Counted from the first letter of the stretch, positions 25,381-34,485 are shown. The stretch is DNA of 64,000 nt from JBGTCD01 sp041749015 (GCA_041749015.1 JBGTCD010000134.1:20910-84909); one strand, 5' to 3'. Numbers and translations: made by a program. The notes: generated by a model not told the origin, from the sequence alone.

Positions 25381-28380
25381 ATGAAAGCGATTAAACGGGG
25401 AGTATTTTTATGGGGGTTTATGCTGTCAATAGTTTTTGGCTTCTTTCATTATGAAGGGTTTACCCAAACCACAGATGTACTCGACAATAATCCTCCCCGG
25501 GTAAAATGGCGACAGATCAAGACCCCGGAATTTAATTTTATTTACCCTGAAAATTATGAAAATCAAGCCCAGCGCGTGGCCATGCGAATGCAGCATATCC
25601 ATGGCCCGGGTTCACGTACGCTCAATACAAGACCCCGGCGATATCCTATTGTTTTGCAAAACCAAAGTGCCATTTCCAATGGGTTTGTGACTCTGGGACC
25701 AAGAAGGTCGGAGTTTTTTACAATGCCGCCTCAGAATTATAATTTCTTGGGTACCAATGATTGGATGGATCTGCTTGCAGTCCATGAGTACCGGCACATG
25801 GTGCAGTTTGACCATAGTCGCAGAGGTTTTAACAAATTATTTTCCTGGGTTTTTGGTGAAAACACCCAGGCAGCATGGGCCATTATGGCAGCACCATTGT
25901 GGTTTTGGGAGGGTGATGCTGTGGCCATGGAGACTGCCCTAACACCCTCAGGCAGGGGGCGTATTCCTGATTTTGACCGTATGTTTCGGTCCAATCTCAT
26001 GGAAGGTAAAAAATTTGGATACCATAAGCAGTATCTCAGGTCCTTCAAGGATTTTGTGCCCAATCATTATGTATTTGGCTACCATATGGTGACCCATATG
26101 CGCAGAAAAACTGAGGATCCATTCATTTGGGGCTCCATAACAGGCAAGGCATTCAGCGTACCCTTTATGCCTTTTACTTTTTCGAATAGTATTAAATCTA
26201 ATACTGGAAAATATGTGGTGAGCCATTACCGGGAGATGATGGATGAGCTTGAAGACCTATGGGGCCATCAGCAGGAAGGACTGGAACTGACAGAGTTTGA
26301 CAGAATATCCGAAAGACCCCGGGATGTTTTTACGGAGTATAGTTTTCCGCAGGTGCTTCCTGATGGCAGGATATTGGCTTTAAAATCCGGACTTAGTGAC
26401 TTCCAGCACATTGTAATGATGGATGTGTTTGGGAATGAAGAGGTGCTGGTGGTCCCAGGTCAGATCAACAATACCGGCATGCTTGATGTGAGCGGGGAGA
26501 CCGTTTATTGGAACGAGTTCGAATTTGACCCAAGATGGCGAATGGTCACTTATTCCGTGATAAAATCTTATAACCTGAGTGATGGAAAAATCCGAAGGCT
26601 CACCAGGGGCACCAGATATGGGGGAGTGGCAGCCAATAGTGATGGGACTCTACTTGCCACTATCGAAACCAACCAGGAAGGCAAGAATAATGTCATGGTA
26701 ATCGACGCCAATATTGGCATTGGCAAAATGGCTTTTTCTAACCCTGAGAATCATTTTTATATCCATCCCAGGTGGTTTCCAGATGAGGATAAATTTGTAG
26801 CAATTAAGCTTACTGACGAGGGTAAGACCATCACCCTTTTTGATCCTGACACCAAAACACAAGAGGATCTAATGCCTGTGACTGAGCATAATCTGGGTCA
26901 TCCCGTGCCCGTGGGGGAATATATTTTGTATAATTCACCACAATCAGGAATTGATAACATCTACGCCCTTCATCCCGCTTCTGGTCGTCAATACCAGGTT
27001 ACTTCAAGCCAATACGGAGCCTACAACCCGTCTGTGGATGCGGAGATGAATTACATTTATTATAATGACCACTCCAAATATGGCCTTGATATTGTCGCCA
27101 TGTCATTTGATCCAGGATCGTGGAAAACACTGGAAGCTGTAGAGGACCGTAATGTCAATTATTACAAGCCGCTGGTCGAGCAGGAGGGTAATCCGGATTT
27201 GGTCAGGACAGCTCTGATGGGCACTTTGCCATCAAAACCTTATAAAAAGGCCTCCGGTCTTTTCAATCCCCATAGTTGGGGACCATTTTTTACCGGTGAT
27301 CTTCTCACCTGGGAGTTTGGTTTGTTTTCAAGGGATATCCTGAATTTTAACTCTCTCTATGCTGGTTACAATTACAATATTGAAGAAGGTGTGGGTACTG
27401 TAAAAGCCCGTTACAGTTATCAGGGCTTTTTCCCTATTTTGGATATCGAAGGTTCCTACGGGCGCAGAAGTACCTTCACAAGATTCAGGGATGCTGAGGG
27501 TGAGATTCAAATTGCAAATTTTAATTGGGAGGAGACAACAATCAAACCCGGGGTGCGCATACCATTGGTTACTACAAGATCCAAGTATATTGGCAATGCG
27601 ACATTCACAAATAATGTAGGCATTACACAGGTTAGGAATTTTACCAATGACATTGCTGATGGTACCGGTCGGTTCATCCCCATAGATACTTTGGATGATG
27701 GAAGAATTAGCGGCATCCTCGATCGATTTATTTTGGATAATGGTAATTTAAGATACAATGAACTGATACTTTCCGGATTCCGACTTCATAAAAGGGCTCC
27801 ACGTGATCTTTTTAGCCGGTGGGGGCAAACCTTCATTTTGGAGCACAGGCGTACAGCTTATGGGAGTGACTTTAATGGTTCACTGCTTGCCATGAGAAGT
27901 AATTTATTTTTCCCCAGTCCGCTGGCATTACTTTCCTCTGAGGCCTTCAAACACCATCACCTTTTCTTTTCATTGGGTTATCAGTCCAGATTATTTGAAA
28001 ACGAATTTGATAATTACATATTCCCAAATAGAATTCCTTTACCAAGGGGCTTTTCCTATCCGAGCTTTAGCAGGTCTATGTCAGGTTCAGCCAATTATGC
28101 TTTTCCATTATGGTATCCGGATATTAACCTTGGTCCGGTGCTCAATATCCAAAGGTTTAAAACAACACTGTTTTATGATATGGGAATGGGGTCAAATACT
28201 TTAACTGGTATAGAAAGCACCCTGTATCAATCGATTGGTGGTGAATTACGGATGGATTTTAACCTTATGAGATTTTTGGAGTTACTGGAGGTGGGGGTGA
28301 GAATAACTTACGGAATACCCAACCCAAGGGATTCCGGAGGATTAATGATGGAATTCATTCTGGCTAACATAGGTATTTAA
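25381..28380 (+). CDS. Metallopeptidase-like / beta-propeller / outer-membrane barrel chimera
   Basis: 999 residues with a signal peptide (about 1-29). Residues 40-280 look like a gluzincin-type peptidase: HEYRH at 135-139, with an acidic candidate third ligand in WFWEGDAVAMETAL (Glu177). Residues about 290-600 form WD40/TolB-like propeller blades (FPQVLPDGRILALKSG; HPRWFPDEDKFVAIK; YNPSVDAEMNYIYYND). From about 640 to the end the sequence is a barrel with amphipathic aromatic strands and a surface-antigen-like region (ending LMMEFILANIGI). So a peptidase-like head appears anchored by its own outer-membrane barrel. Whether the head is active is not shown. It starts three bases after the M49-like gene. 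Confidence 0.87.
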   Translation: MKAIKRGVFLWGFMLSIVFGFFHYEGFTQTTDVLDNNPPRVKWRQIKTPEFNFIYPENYENQAQRVAMRMQHIHGPGSRTLNTRPRRYPIVLQNQSAISNGFVTLGPRRSEFFTMPPQNYNFLGTNDWMDLLAVHEYRHMVQFDHSRRGFNKLFSWVFGENTQAAWAIMAAPLWFWEGDAVAMETALTPSGRGRIPDFDRMFRSNLMEGKKFGYHKQYLRSFKDFVPNHYVFGYHMVTHMRRKTEDPFIWGSITGKAFSVPFMPFTFSNSIKSNTGKYVVSHYREMMDELEDLWGHQQEGLELTEFDRISERPRDVFTEYSFPQVLPDGRILALKSGLSDFQHIVMMDVFGNEEVLVVPGQINNTGMLDVSGETVYWNEFEFDPRWRMVTYSVIKSYNLSDGKIRRLTRGTRYGGVAANSDGTLLATIETNQEGKNNVMVIDANIGIGKMAFSNPENHFYIHPRWFPDEDKFVAIKLTDEGKTITLFDPDTKTQEDLMPVTEHNLGHPVPVGEYILYNSPQSGIDNIYALHPASGRQYQVTSSQYGAYNPSVDAEMNYIYYNDHSKYGLDIVAMSFDPGSWKTLEAVEDRNVNYYKPLVEQEGNPDLVRTALMGTLPSKPYKKASGLFNPHSWGPFFTGDLLTWEFGLFSRDILNFNSLYAGYNYNIEEGVGTVKARYSYQGFFPILDIEGSYGRRSTFTRFRDAEGEIQIANFNWEETTIKPGVRIPLVTTRSKYIGNATFTNNVGITQVRNFTNDIADGTGRFIPIDTLDDGRISGILDRFILDNGNLRYNELILSGFRLHKRAPRDLFSRWGQTFILEHRRTAYGSDFNGSLLAMRSNLFFPSPLALLSSEAFKHHHLFFSLGYQSRLFENEFDNYIFPNRIPLPRGFSYPSFSRSMSGSANYAFPLWYPDINLGPVLNIQRFKTTLFYDMGMGSNTLTGIESTLYQSIGGELRMDFNLMRFLELLEVGVRITYGIPNPRDSGGLMMEFILANIGI

Positions 28381-28392
28381 TACCAGTCCAGA

Positions 28393-28424
28393 TTTGATAA
28401 AACCCATATTTACGACTATTTTTG
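28393..28424 (+). promoter_or_regulatory. Predicted sigma-A promoter of pdhC-hslV
   Basis: TTTG at 28393-28396, 20 bases, then TATTTTTG at 28417-28424, an exact match to the Bacteroidota consensus. The predicted transcription start near 28431 leaves a leader of about 20 bases before the E2 ATG. Confidence 0.65.
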
Positions 28425-28450
28425 ACCTCCAATTTTATTAAGAGAATTTT

Positions 28451-30097
28451 ATGGCGGAAATAATAAAAATGCCCAAAATGAGCGACACCATGGAAGAAGG
28501 GGTGATCGCAGTATGGCATAAAAAGGTAGGCGACGAAATCAAATCTGGTGACCTAGTGGCTGAAATTGAGACTGATAAAGCTACCATGGATTATGAATCC
28601 TATAATGATGGTACCCTACTGTACCTGGGTGCTGGTGAAGGTGATTCCATAAAGGTTAATGACATACTTGCTATAGTGGGAAAGAAGGGAGAGGACTACA
28701 AAGATCTATTGAAAGAAGCCAAATCAGGATCTGGGGAGAAGGAAGCAGGTAAGGAGGAAAAGAAAGAGGATAAAAAGGAAGATAAGAAGGAAGCGGCTGA
28801 GGAAGAAACTGTTGATGCCTCTGACGTCAACGCTGAAATAGTGCTCATGCCCAAAATGAGTGATACCATGACCGAAGGAGTCATTGCCGCCTGGCACAAG
28901 AAAGTCGGTGATGAAGTAAAATCAGGTGATTTATTAGCTGAAATTGAAACCGATAAGGCCACCATGGAGTACGAATCCTACCATGATGGGGTGCTCCTAT
29001 ACGTAGGTCCCGGAGAGGGCGAATCTGTAGAGGTGGATGGCATCCTGGCTATTATAGGAGAAAAAGGTGCTGACTACGAAAAGCTGATCAAGGCTCATAA
29101 AGCCTCAGGTATTAAGGATAATGGACAGGATACTGAAGATCCCAAACCTGAATCCAAAAAACAAGAACCAAAACAGGAATCTGAAAAACAGGAATCTTCA
29201 TCCGACGATGATGGTGACAGGATAAAAGCATCACCTTTAGCTAAGAAAATGGCTGAAGACCTTGGTTATGATATCTCAAAAATCAAAGGCACCGGAGATC
29301 ATGGCCGCATCATCAAGCGGGATGTAGAAGAATACGAACCCTCTAAAGAGGCAGCCACTGACAAAAAGCAAGAATCTAGGGAAACTGCTTTCGAAATCCC
29401 TGCCGTGGTAGGTGAAGAGAAATATGAGGAGGTAAAAGTTTCGCAAATGCGTAAAACTATCGCCAAGAGGCTTGCCGAAAGTAAGTTTACGGCTCCGCAT
29501 TTTTACCTCACTATGGAGATAAATATGGATAAAGCCATGGATGCCAGGAAGAGCATTAACGAGCTTTCGCCAATAAAAATTTCCTTTAATGATATAGTGA
29601 TCAAGGCAGTAGCCGGAGCCTTGCGGCAGCATCCTGATGTCAATGTTTCCTGGAGAGGGGATACCATCAGGAAAAACAAGCACATCCACATTGGAGTAGC
29701 TGTGGCAGTCCCTGAAGGCTTGCTGGTACCCGTGGTACGTTTTGCAGACAATAAATCCCTCTCACATATTGCGGCGGAAGTTAAAGAGCTGGCAGGTAAA
29801 GCCCAAAACAAAGAGCTTCAACCTTCAGATTGGGAAGGCAGCACATTTACTATTTCCAATCTGGGGATGTTTGGAATTGAAGAGTTTACAGCCATCATTA
29901 ATCCACCGGATGCCTGTATTCTGGCTGTAGGTGGCATTAAGGAAACAGCTATCGTAAAAGACGGACAGTTGGTACCAGGCAATGTCATGAAGGTCACCAT
30001 GTCTTGTGACCACAGAGCCGTAGATGGTGCAGTAGGTGCGGCATTTCTCAAAACATTAAAGGGTCTTTTAGAAGATCCGGTTAGAATCCTTATCTGA
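28451..30097 (+). CDS. pdhC: Pyruvate dehydrogenase complex E2, dihydrolipoamide acetyltransferase
   Basis: 548 residues. Two lipoyl domains in tandem (about 2-80 and 128-205), each with the ETDKATM lipoylation motif (Lys43 and Lys169) and nearly the same sequence. An acidic/Lys-rich linker follows each domain. The peripheral subunit-binding domain is at about 257-293 (ASPLAKKMAEDLGYDISKIKG). The catalytic CoA-acetyltransferase domain fills 325-548, with DHRAVDG carrying His521 and Asp525. E2 forms the core of the complex and passes acetyl groups to CoA. The E1 genes are not in the window. Branched-chain or 2-oxoglutarate E2s are less likely given the two MPKMSDTM lipoyl starts. The stop overlaps the hslV start by one base (TGATG). 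Confidence 0.95.
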   Translation: MAEIIKMPKMSDTMEEGVIAVWHKKVGDEIKSGDLVAEIETDKATMDYESYNDGTLLYLGAGEGDSIKVNDILAIVGKKGEDYKDLLKEAKSGSGEKEAGKEEKKEDKKEDKKEAAEEETVDASDVNAEIVLMPKMSDTMTEGVIAAWHKKVGDEVKSGDLLAEIETDKATMEYESYHDGVLLYVGPGEGESVEVDGILAIIGEKGADYEKLIKAHKASGIKDNGQDTEDPKPESKKQEPKQESEKQESSSDDDGDRIKASPLAKKMAEDLGYDISKIKGTGDHGRIIKRDVEEYEPSKEAATDKKQESRETAFEIPAVVGEEKYEEVKVSQMRKTIAKRLAESKFTAPHFYLTMEINMDKAMDARKSINELSPIKISFNDIVIKAVAGALRQHPDVNVSWRGDTIRKNKHIHIGVAVAVPEGLLVPVVRFADNKSLSHIAAEVKELAGKAQNKELQPSDWEGSTFTISNLGMFGIEEFTAIINPPDACILAVGGIKETAIVKDGQLVPGNVMKVTMSCDHRAVDGAVGAAFLKTLKGLLEDPVRILI

Positions 30098-30648
30098 TGA
30101 GTGATCAACTTAAAATTCACGCTACTACCGTTCTGGCAGTAATGCATAATGGTGAAGTTTGTATGGGGGCTGATGGTCAAGCCACCATGGGCAATTATGT
30201 TGCGAAGAGCAATGTAAAAAAAATCCGAAAACTACAGGAAGGCAAGGTTCTGGCAGGATTTGCTGGCAGTACCGCTGATGCTTTTACTCTTTTGGAGCGA
30301 TTTGATGAAAAACTCAGTGCCTATAGTGGTAACCTCAAAAGAGCTGCAATAGAACTGGCGAAAGACTGGCGCACCGATCGGTATTTAAGACGGCTTGAGG
30401 CCATGTTGATCACCGCCGATGGTGTTGATTTGTTAGTGTTATCCGGGACAGGAGATGTTCTGGAGCCTGATTATGAAGTGGCTGCTATTGGTTCGGGTGC
30501 CATGTATGCCCAGGCTGCAGCTATTGCGTTAAAAAAACATGCCTCCAACCTAAGTGCAGAAGAAATCGTGCGGGAGGCACTCTCCATTGCAGCAGATATC
30601 TGTATTTATACTAACCATAACCTGGTTATTGAAAAATTATCAAAATAG
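30097..30648 (+). CDS. hslV: HslV, proteolytic subunit of the HslUV protease
   Basis: 183 residues, usual length. The mature protein should start at Thr10 (TTVLAVMHNGEV), the N-terminal nucleophile, after removal of a nine-residue propeptide. The ADGQATMGN and KIRKL segments and the C-terminal DICIYTNHNLVIEKL are characteristic. HslV is a two-ring cytosolic peptidase that needs the AAA+ unfoldase HslU. It shares one base with the E2 stop, so it is likely read with the pyruvate dehydrogenase E2 gene. hslU is not adjacent, which is not the arrangement best known from Proteobacteria. Downstream, the 136-base convergent gap holds a short hairpin (CCGGAA/TTCCGG at about 30680-30694) but no T-tract. 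Confidence 0.95.
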   Translation: MSDQLKIHATTVLAVMHNGEVCMGADGQATMGNYVAKSNVKKIRKLQEGKVLAGFAGSTADAFTLLERFDEKLSAYSGNLKRAAIELAKDWRTDRYLRRLEAMLITADGVDLLVLSGTGDVLEPDYEVAAIGSGAMYAQAAAIALKKHASNLSAEEIVREALSIAADICIYTNHNLVIEKLSK

Positions 30649-30784
30649 GTCGATTGAGTATTTTACCGGCCCTAGTTACCCGGAATGTTTCCGGTTGTCA
30701 CACTAATGATTTTTATTGATTGGCTGATATTTTTCTGAACATGGTTCACAAACTCATCTGATAAATCAGAGATTTTGAATTAAA

Positions 30785-31195
30785 TTATTTTAGTCTAAAG
30801 TTAATTGCAAGACTAATTCTAGAATTGACATTTTGACCTTTTATTTTGCCGGGATTCCATTTTGGTGATATTTCTAAAATCCTTATGGCTTCTTCCTCAC
30901 ATCCTCCTCCTACGCCTTTTCCTACGTCTTGAACCTCAATATTCCTCAGGTCTCCCTCCTTATCCACAACAAATGTTAAAAATACTCTTCCTTCTATACC
31001 TTTCTTTCTTGCTTCTCCGGGGTATCTAATGTTTTCACCAAGAAATTGGTACCACTTTTCCCATCCTCCCGGAAAGGAAGCCACTTCATCTACAATCGTA
31101 AAAATATCATCTAATTCTCCATGATCATCCTCTATATTTTGAGAAACTGAAAGCAGCGGAAAGAGTAATGCAATGCTTGTAAATAAGATTTTCAT
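30785..31195 (-). CDS. Short exported protein with TonB C-terminal domain
   Basis: 136 residues from the ATG at 31195, which starts a signal peptide (ILFTSIALLFPLLSVSQ). The remainder is one TonB C-terminal domain: FPGGWEKWYQFLGENIRYP, IEGRVFLTFVVDKEGDL, and EEAIRILEISPKWNPGK. There is no proline-rich spacer, and the only hydrophobic segment looks like a cleavable signal, so it cannot be a full energy transducer like TonB-ExbBD partners. Stand-alone periplasmic domains like this are common in Bacteroidota and of unknown role. The start faces that of the gluconokinase gene, with 34 bases between, so their promoters must overlap the opposite coding region or be compact. Confidence 0.88.
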   Translation of the reverse strand: MKILFTSIALLFPLLSVSQNIEDDHGELDDIFTIVDEVASFPGGWEKWYQFLGENIRYPGEARKKGIEGRVFLTFVVDKEGDLRNIEVQDVGKGVGGGCEEEAIRILEISPKWNPGKIKGQNVNSRISLAINFRLK

Positions 31196-31229
31196 TAATT
31201 TTAATTTTTCAATTTGGTCAAATTCAAAG

Positions 31230-31742
31230 ATGTTAAATAGTTTTGATGATTTCAAGCATTTTATCCTTCTAATGGGAGTAAGCGGCTCGGGAAAAACTAC
31301 GATTGGGATTAAATTAGCCAAAAAACTTGATCTTCCTTTCGTTGAGGCAGATGACTATCATCCCGAATCTAATATAAAAAAAATGGCCTCGGGAATTCCT
31401 CTCACCGATCAGGACCGGATTCCCTGGTTGCAAAAACTATCATCTGTGATAAGCCACTATCCAGGTGGATGCGTATTGGCCTGCTCTGCTCTAAAAGGCT
31501 CTTATAGAAATATATTGGCTTCAAGGCTAAACAGGCCAATGAGCGTTTTCCTCCTGCAAGGGCCAAGGGAGGTTATCGAAGGTCGGATGGAAGGCAGAGA
31601 TCATTTCATGCCACCCCGGCTTTTGGAGAGCCAATTGGAAACACTTGAACTTTCACCTGATATTCATACCTTGGATATTCAAAATTCTCCGGATCAACTT
31701 GTAGATGAGGTCATTAAAATTCTGAACATTGAGCGCTCCTGA
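31230..31742 (+). CDS. gntK: Gluconokinase
   Basis: 170 residues from the ATG at 31230, the only start that places the P-loop (GVSGSGKTT) near the N-terminus as in the family; a start 57 bases upstream would run into the divergent gene. Family features include DDYHPESNIKKMASGIPLTD and ACSALKGSYRN, which contact gluconate and ATP, and GRDHFMPPRLLESQLETLE. The enzyme phosphorylates D-gluconate to 6-phosphogluconate. The 3' end overlaps gnd by 14 bases. First gene of a three-gene gluconate operon. Confidence 0.95.
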   Translation: MLNSFDDFKHFILLMGVSGSGKTTIGIKLAKKLDLPFVEADDYHPESNIKKMASGIPLTDQDRIPWLQKLSSVISHYPGGCVLACSALKGSYRNILASRLNRPMSVFLLQGPREVIEGRMEGRDHFMPPRLLESQLETLELSPDIHTLDIQNSPDQLVDEVIKILNIERS

Positions 31743-33126
31743 AATCGGAATCATAGGACTTGGAGTCATGGGTAAGGCACTTGCCTTAAACTTTGCCTCC
31801 AAAGGCATCAACACTATTGTGACTAATCCCATTTTGCCGGGAGAAGGATCAGTAACAAATGATTTTATCCAGTCCCTTAGCCAACACAATATCACCGGGG
31901 CTCCGGATATTCCTCAATTTTTATCAAAACTCCGCCATCCCAGATGTATACTATTGATGATCAAAGCCGGGGTTCCGGTAGATGAGGTACTTAGGCGAAT
32001 GGAGCCGGATCTTGTGAAAGGGGATATCATTATTGATGGAGGCAATTCTCATTATAAAGATACTGAAAGGCGGCAGGCTTTGCTTAAGGAAAAAGGTGTC
32101 CATTTCGTTGGAATGGGGGTTTCCGGAGGAGAAGAAGGGGCTTTATATGGACCCTCCATCATGCCATCAGGAGATAAAGCTGTAGTAGAAACCCTCATGC
32201 CCATGTTTCGAAAGGTAGCTGCACGGCAGGGTGATATCATCTGTGCGGAATGGGTTGGATCGGGAGGCTCCGGGCATTTTGTAAAAATGGTGCATAATGG
32301 CATCGAATATGCTGACATGCAGATTATTTCTGAGGTTTACGCTTTGTCAAGGTTTGGTTTGGGGACATCGCCTGATACTCTGGCACAATGGATGGGAAAG
32401 TGGAATAATGGAATTACGGCAAGCTACCTCCTGGAGATTACCATTGATATCCTGAGAAAAAATGAAAATGGTGCCCTGATCCTTGACCAGATCCTGGATG
32501 TAGCCGGTAGCAAAGGCACAGGATTGTGGACTGTTCAAGCCGCTTTGGAGCTTGGGATTCCCGCACCTGTTATTTTTGCCTCCTTAAATCAAAGACTTAC
32601 ATCCACTTTTAAGGAAATTAGAATTCGCCTGGATAAACCACATACCCTCCTGCAGGAAGTTTTGACTCCGGATGATTTTGAAAATACAATGTTGTTTTCA
32701 AGAATAGTGGCTCTGACAGAAGGGTTTCACCTTATCAAAGCTGCTTCAGATCAAAATGAATGGTCCATAAATCCCCAAAGCCTAACGAGAATTTGGTCAG
32801 GGGGGTGTATCATCAGGTCTGCTTTGCTTCATTCTTATGGACAATGGCTCAAAAACCAACCTGATAAAGCCCATGGATTTGAATTGGAAGGTGCAGCAAA
32901 TTTATTGGCTCGGACTCTTCCTGCTGTAAAGAAAGTTGTAAAACATGCTAATGAAGTTTCCATCCCGATTCCGGGAATTTCTTCGGCACTTCAATCCTGG
33001 CACAGCTTCCATTCAGGCAGCCTTCCTGTCAATTTAATCCAGGCGCAACGCGATTATTTTGGAGCTCATACATATAGGCGATTAGATGGGGGCGACCAGG
33101 ACATTCATACCAACTGGAAAGGTTGA
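31729..33126 (+). CDS. gnd: 6-phosphogluconate dehydrogenase, decarboxylating
   Basis: 465 residues. Starts at a TTG inside the gntK 3' end, because the Rossmann motif IGIIGLGVMGKALALN begins only a few codons later and no ATG fits. Catalytic landmarks: GVSGGEEGALYGPSIMPSG, VKMVHNGIEYADMQ (the active-site Lys and Asn), and the C-terminal RRLDGGDQDIHTNW. The enzyme oxidises 6-phosphogluconate to ribulose 5-phosphate, CO2 and NADPH. With gntK upstream and the permease three bases downstream, this is the gluconate route into the pentose phosphate pathway. The overlap with gntK and the TTG start suggest coupled translation. Confidence 0.96.
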   Translation: MSAPEIGIIGLGVMGKALALNFASKGINTIVTNPILPGEGSVTNDFIQSLSQHNITGAPDIPQFLSKLRHPRCILLMIKAGVPVDEVLRRMEPDLVKGDIIIDGGNSHYKDTERRQALLKEKGVHFVGMGVSGGEEGALYGPSIMPSGDKAVVETLMPMFRKVAARQGDIICAEWVGSGGSGHFVKMVHNGIEYADMQIISEVYALSRFGLGTSPDTLAQWMGKWNNGITASYLLEITIDILRKNENGALILDQILDVAGSKGTGLWTVQAALELGIPAPVIFASLNQRLTSTFKEIRIRLDKPHTLLQEVLTPDDFENTMLFSRIVALTEGFHLIKAASDQNEWSINPQSLTRIWSGGCIIRSALLHSYGQWLKNQPDKAHGFELEGAANLLARTLPAVKKVVKHANEVSIPIPGISSALQSWHSFHSGSLPVNLIQAQRDYFGAHTYRRLDGGDQDIHTNWKG

Positions 33127-33129
33127 TAT

Positions 33130-34485
33130 ATGGATTACCAATTACTGACGGCATTTATTACTGGGGTCGGAGCTCTGCTGGTTCTGATCCTTGGTTTCAA
33201 GGTCAATGCCTTTATTGCCCTATTGATATCCTCTATTCTTGTGGGGCTGATATCGGGTATGCCCCCGGGAGATATCCTGGAGCATATGGGTACGGGCATG
33301 GGAACTACCCTTGGTTTCGTGGCCATAGTTGTAGGGCTTGGCGCGGTCCTTGGGTCTATTCTGGAACATAGCGGGGGCACTCAGGCTTTGTCTTCATGGT
33401 TTTTGTCCAAGTTTGGTCCCCGATATGCTCCTGCTGCTTTGAGTATGGCAGGGTTTCTAATCGCTATTCCTGTATTTTTTGATGTTGCTTTCATCTTATT
33501 GGTTCCGGTCATTTATGCGCTTCAGAAAACCTCCGGAAAATCACTGTTATATTTTGCCATACCCCTTTTGGCAGCCCTGGCCGTGACTCATGCTTTTATC
33601 CCCCCAACCCCCGGACCTGTAGCAGTTGCGGATATCCTGGGGTCAGATCTTGGGTGGATTATTCTTTTTGGCTTCCTGGCAGGGATTCCGGCCACCATTG
33701 TATCAGGACTTATTTTCGGTAAGGTTATTTCTGAAAGGATATTCATCACCCCTCCAATAAAATTCTCCAATGCGGAAGAAAGGGTTGATAACAAACATAT
33801 GCCTTCGGTAGCTATGGTAGTATTTTTAATAATGCTGCCTTTGGTATTGATTCTAGGACGTACTGTGAGTGCTGCTTCTTTCAGTAGTCAGCATGGGCCT
33901 ATTCCCGGATGGGTTGAATTCATAGATTTTCTTGGCCACCCATTTTCGGCTTTGATCATTACGGTTGGCCTGGCTATGTATTTTTTAGGAATCAGATTGG
34001 GCACGAGTTATGCTAAACTTCAGGAAATTAGTGTGAAGTCACTTGGCCCTGCCGGGATCATCATCCTGATTACAGGTGCTGGTGGGGTATTCAAGCAAAT
34101 GCTTGTAGAGTCAGGAGTGGGTAATATGCTTGCTGATCAACTAAGTGATCAAAATCTACCCCCTATTCTTATGGCTTTTCTTATAGCGCAGATGGTCAGG
34201 TTGTTGCAGGGATCATCTACCGTAGCCATGATAACCGCAGCCGGTCTTATGGCACCTATGTTGGAAGGTCTTGGCTATACACCGGCGCAATCTGCACTTG
34301 TTGTCCTTAGCATAGCTGCTGGCGCGAGTGGGTTCTCACATGTCAATGACAGCGGGTTCTGGCTGGTAAGCCGGTATCTTGGATTAACTGAAATTCAAAC
34401 CTTAAAAACCTGGACTTTGATGACGGGTGTTCTGGCCCTTACAGGATTTGGTGTGGTTTGCCTGATATGGGTGGTGATTGGGTAA
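33130..34485 (+). CDS. gntP: GntP-family gluconate permease
   Basis: 451 residues, very hydrophobic, about 12-14 transmembrane helices. GntP-family segments include GMPPGDILEHMGTGMGTTLGF in pieces, FIPPTPGPVAVADILG and RLLQGSSTVAMITAAGLMAP, and GFSHVNDSGFWLVSRYLG. The transporter brings gluconate (or a related aldonate) across the inner membrane by proton symport. The ATG begins three bases after the gnd stop, which fixes the substrate by context. No gntR-type regulator is present in the vicinity. Confidence 0.95.
   Translation: MDYQLLTAFITGVGALLVLILGFKVNAFIALLISSILVGLISGMPPGDILEHMGTGMGTTLGFVAIVVGLGAVLGSILEHSGGTQALSSWFLSKFGPRYAPAALSMAGFLIAIPVFFDVAFILLVPVIYALQKTSGKSLLYFAIPLLAALAVTHAFIPPTPGPVAVADILGSDLGWIILFGFLAGIPATIVSGLIFGKVISERIFITPPIKFSNAEERVDNKHMPSVAMVVFLIMLPLVLILGRTVSAASFSSQHGPIPGWVEFIDFLGHPFSALIITVGLAMYFLGIRLGTSYAKLQEISVKSLGPAGIIILITGAGGVFKQMLVESGVGNMLADQLSDQNLPPILMAFLIAQMVRLLQGSSTVAMITAAGLMAPMLEGLGYTPAQSALVVLSIAAGASGFSHVNDSGFWLVSRYLGLTEIQTLKTWTLMTGVLALTGFGVVCLIWVVIG

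Noticed and set aside
30680..30694. CCGGAA/TTCCGG hairpin after hslV as a terminator
   Set aside because: Three-base loop and no T-tract on either strand.
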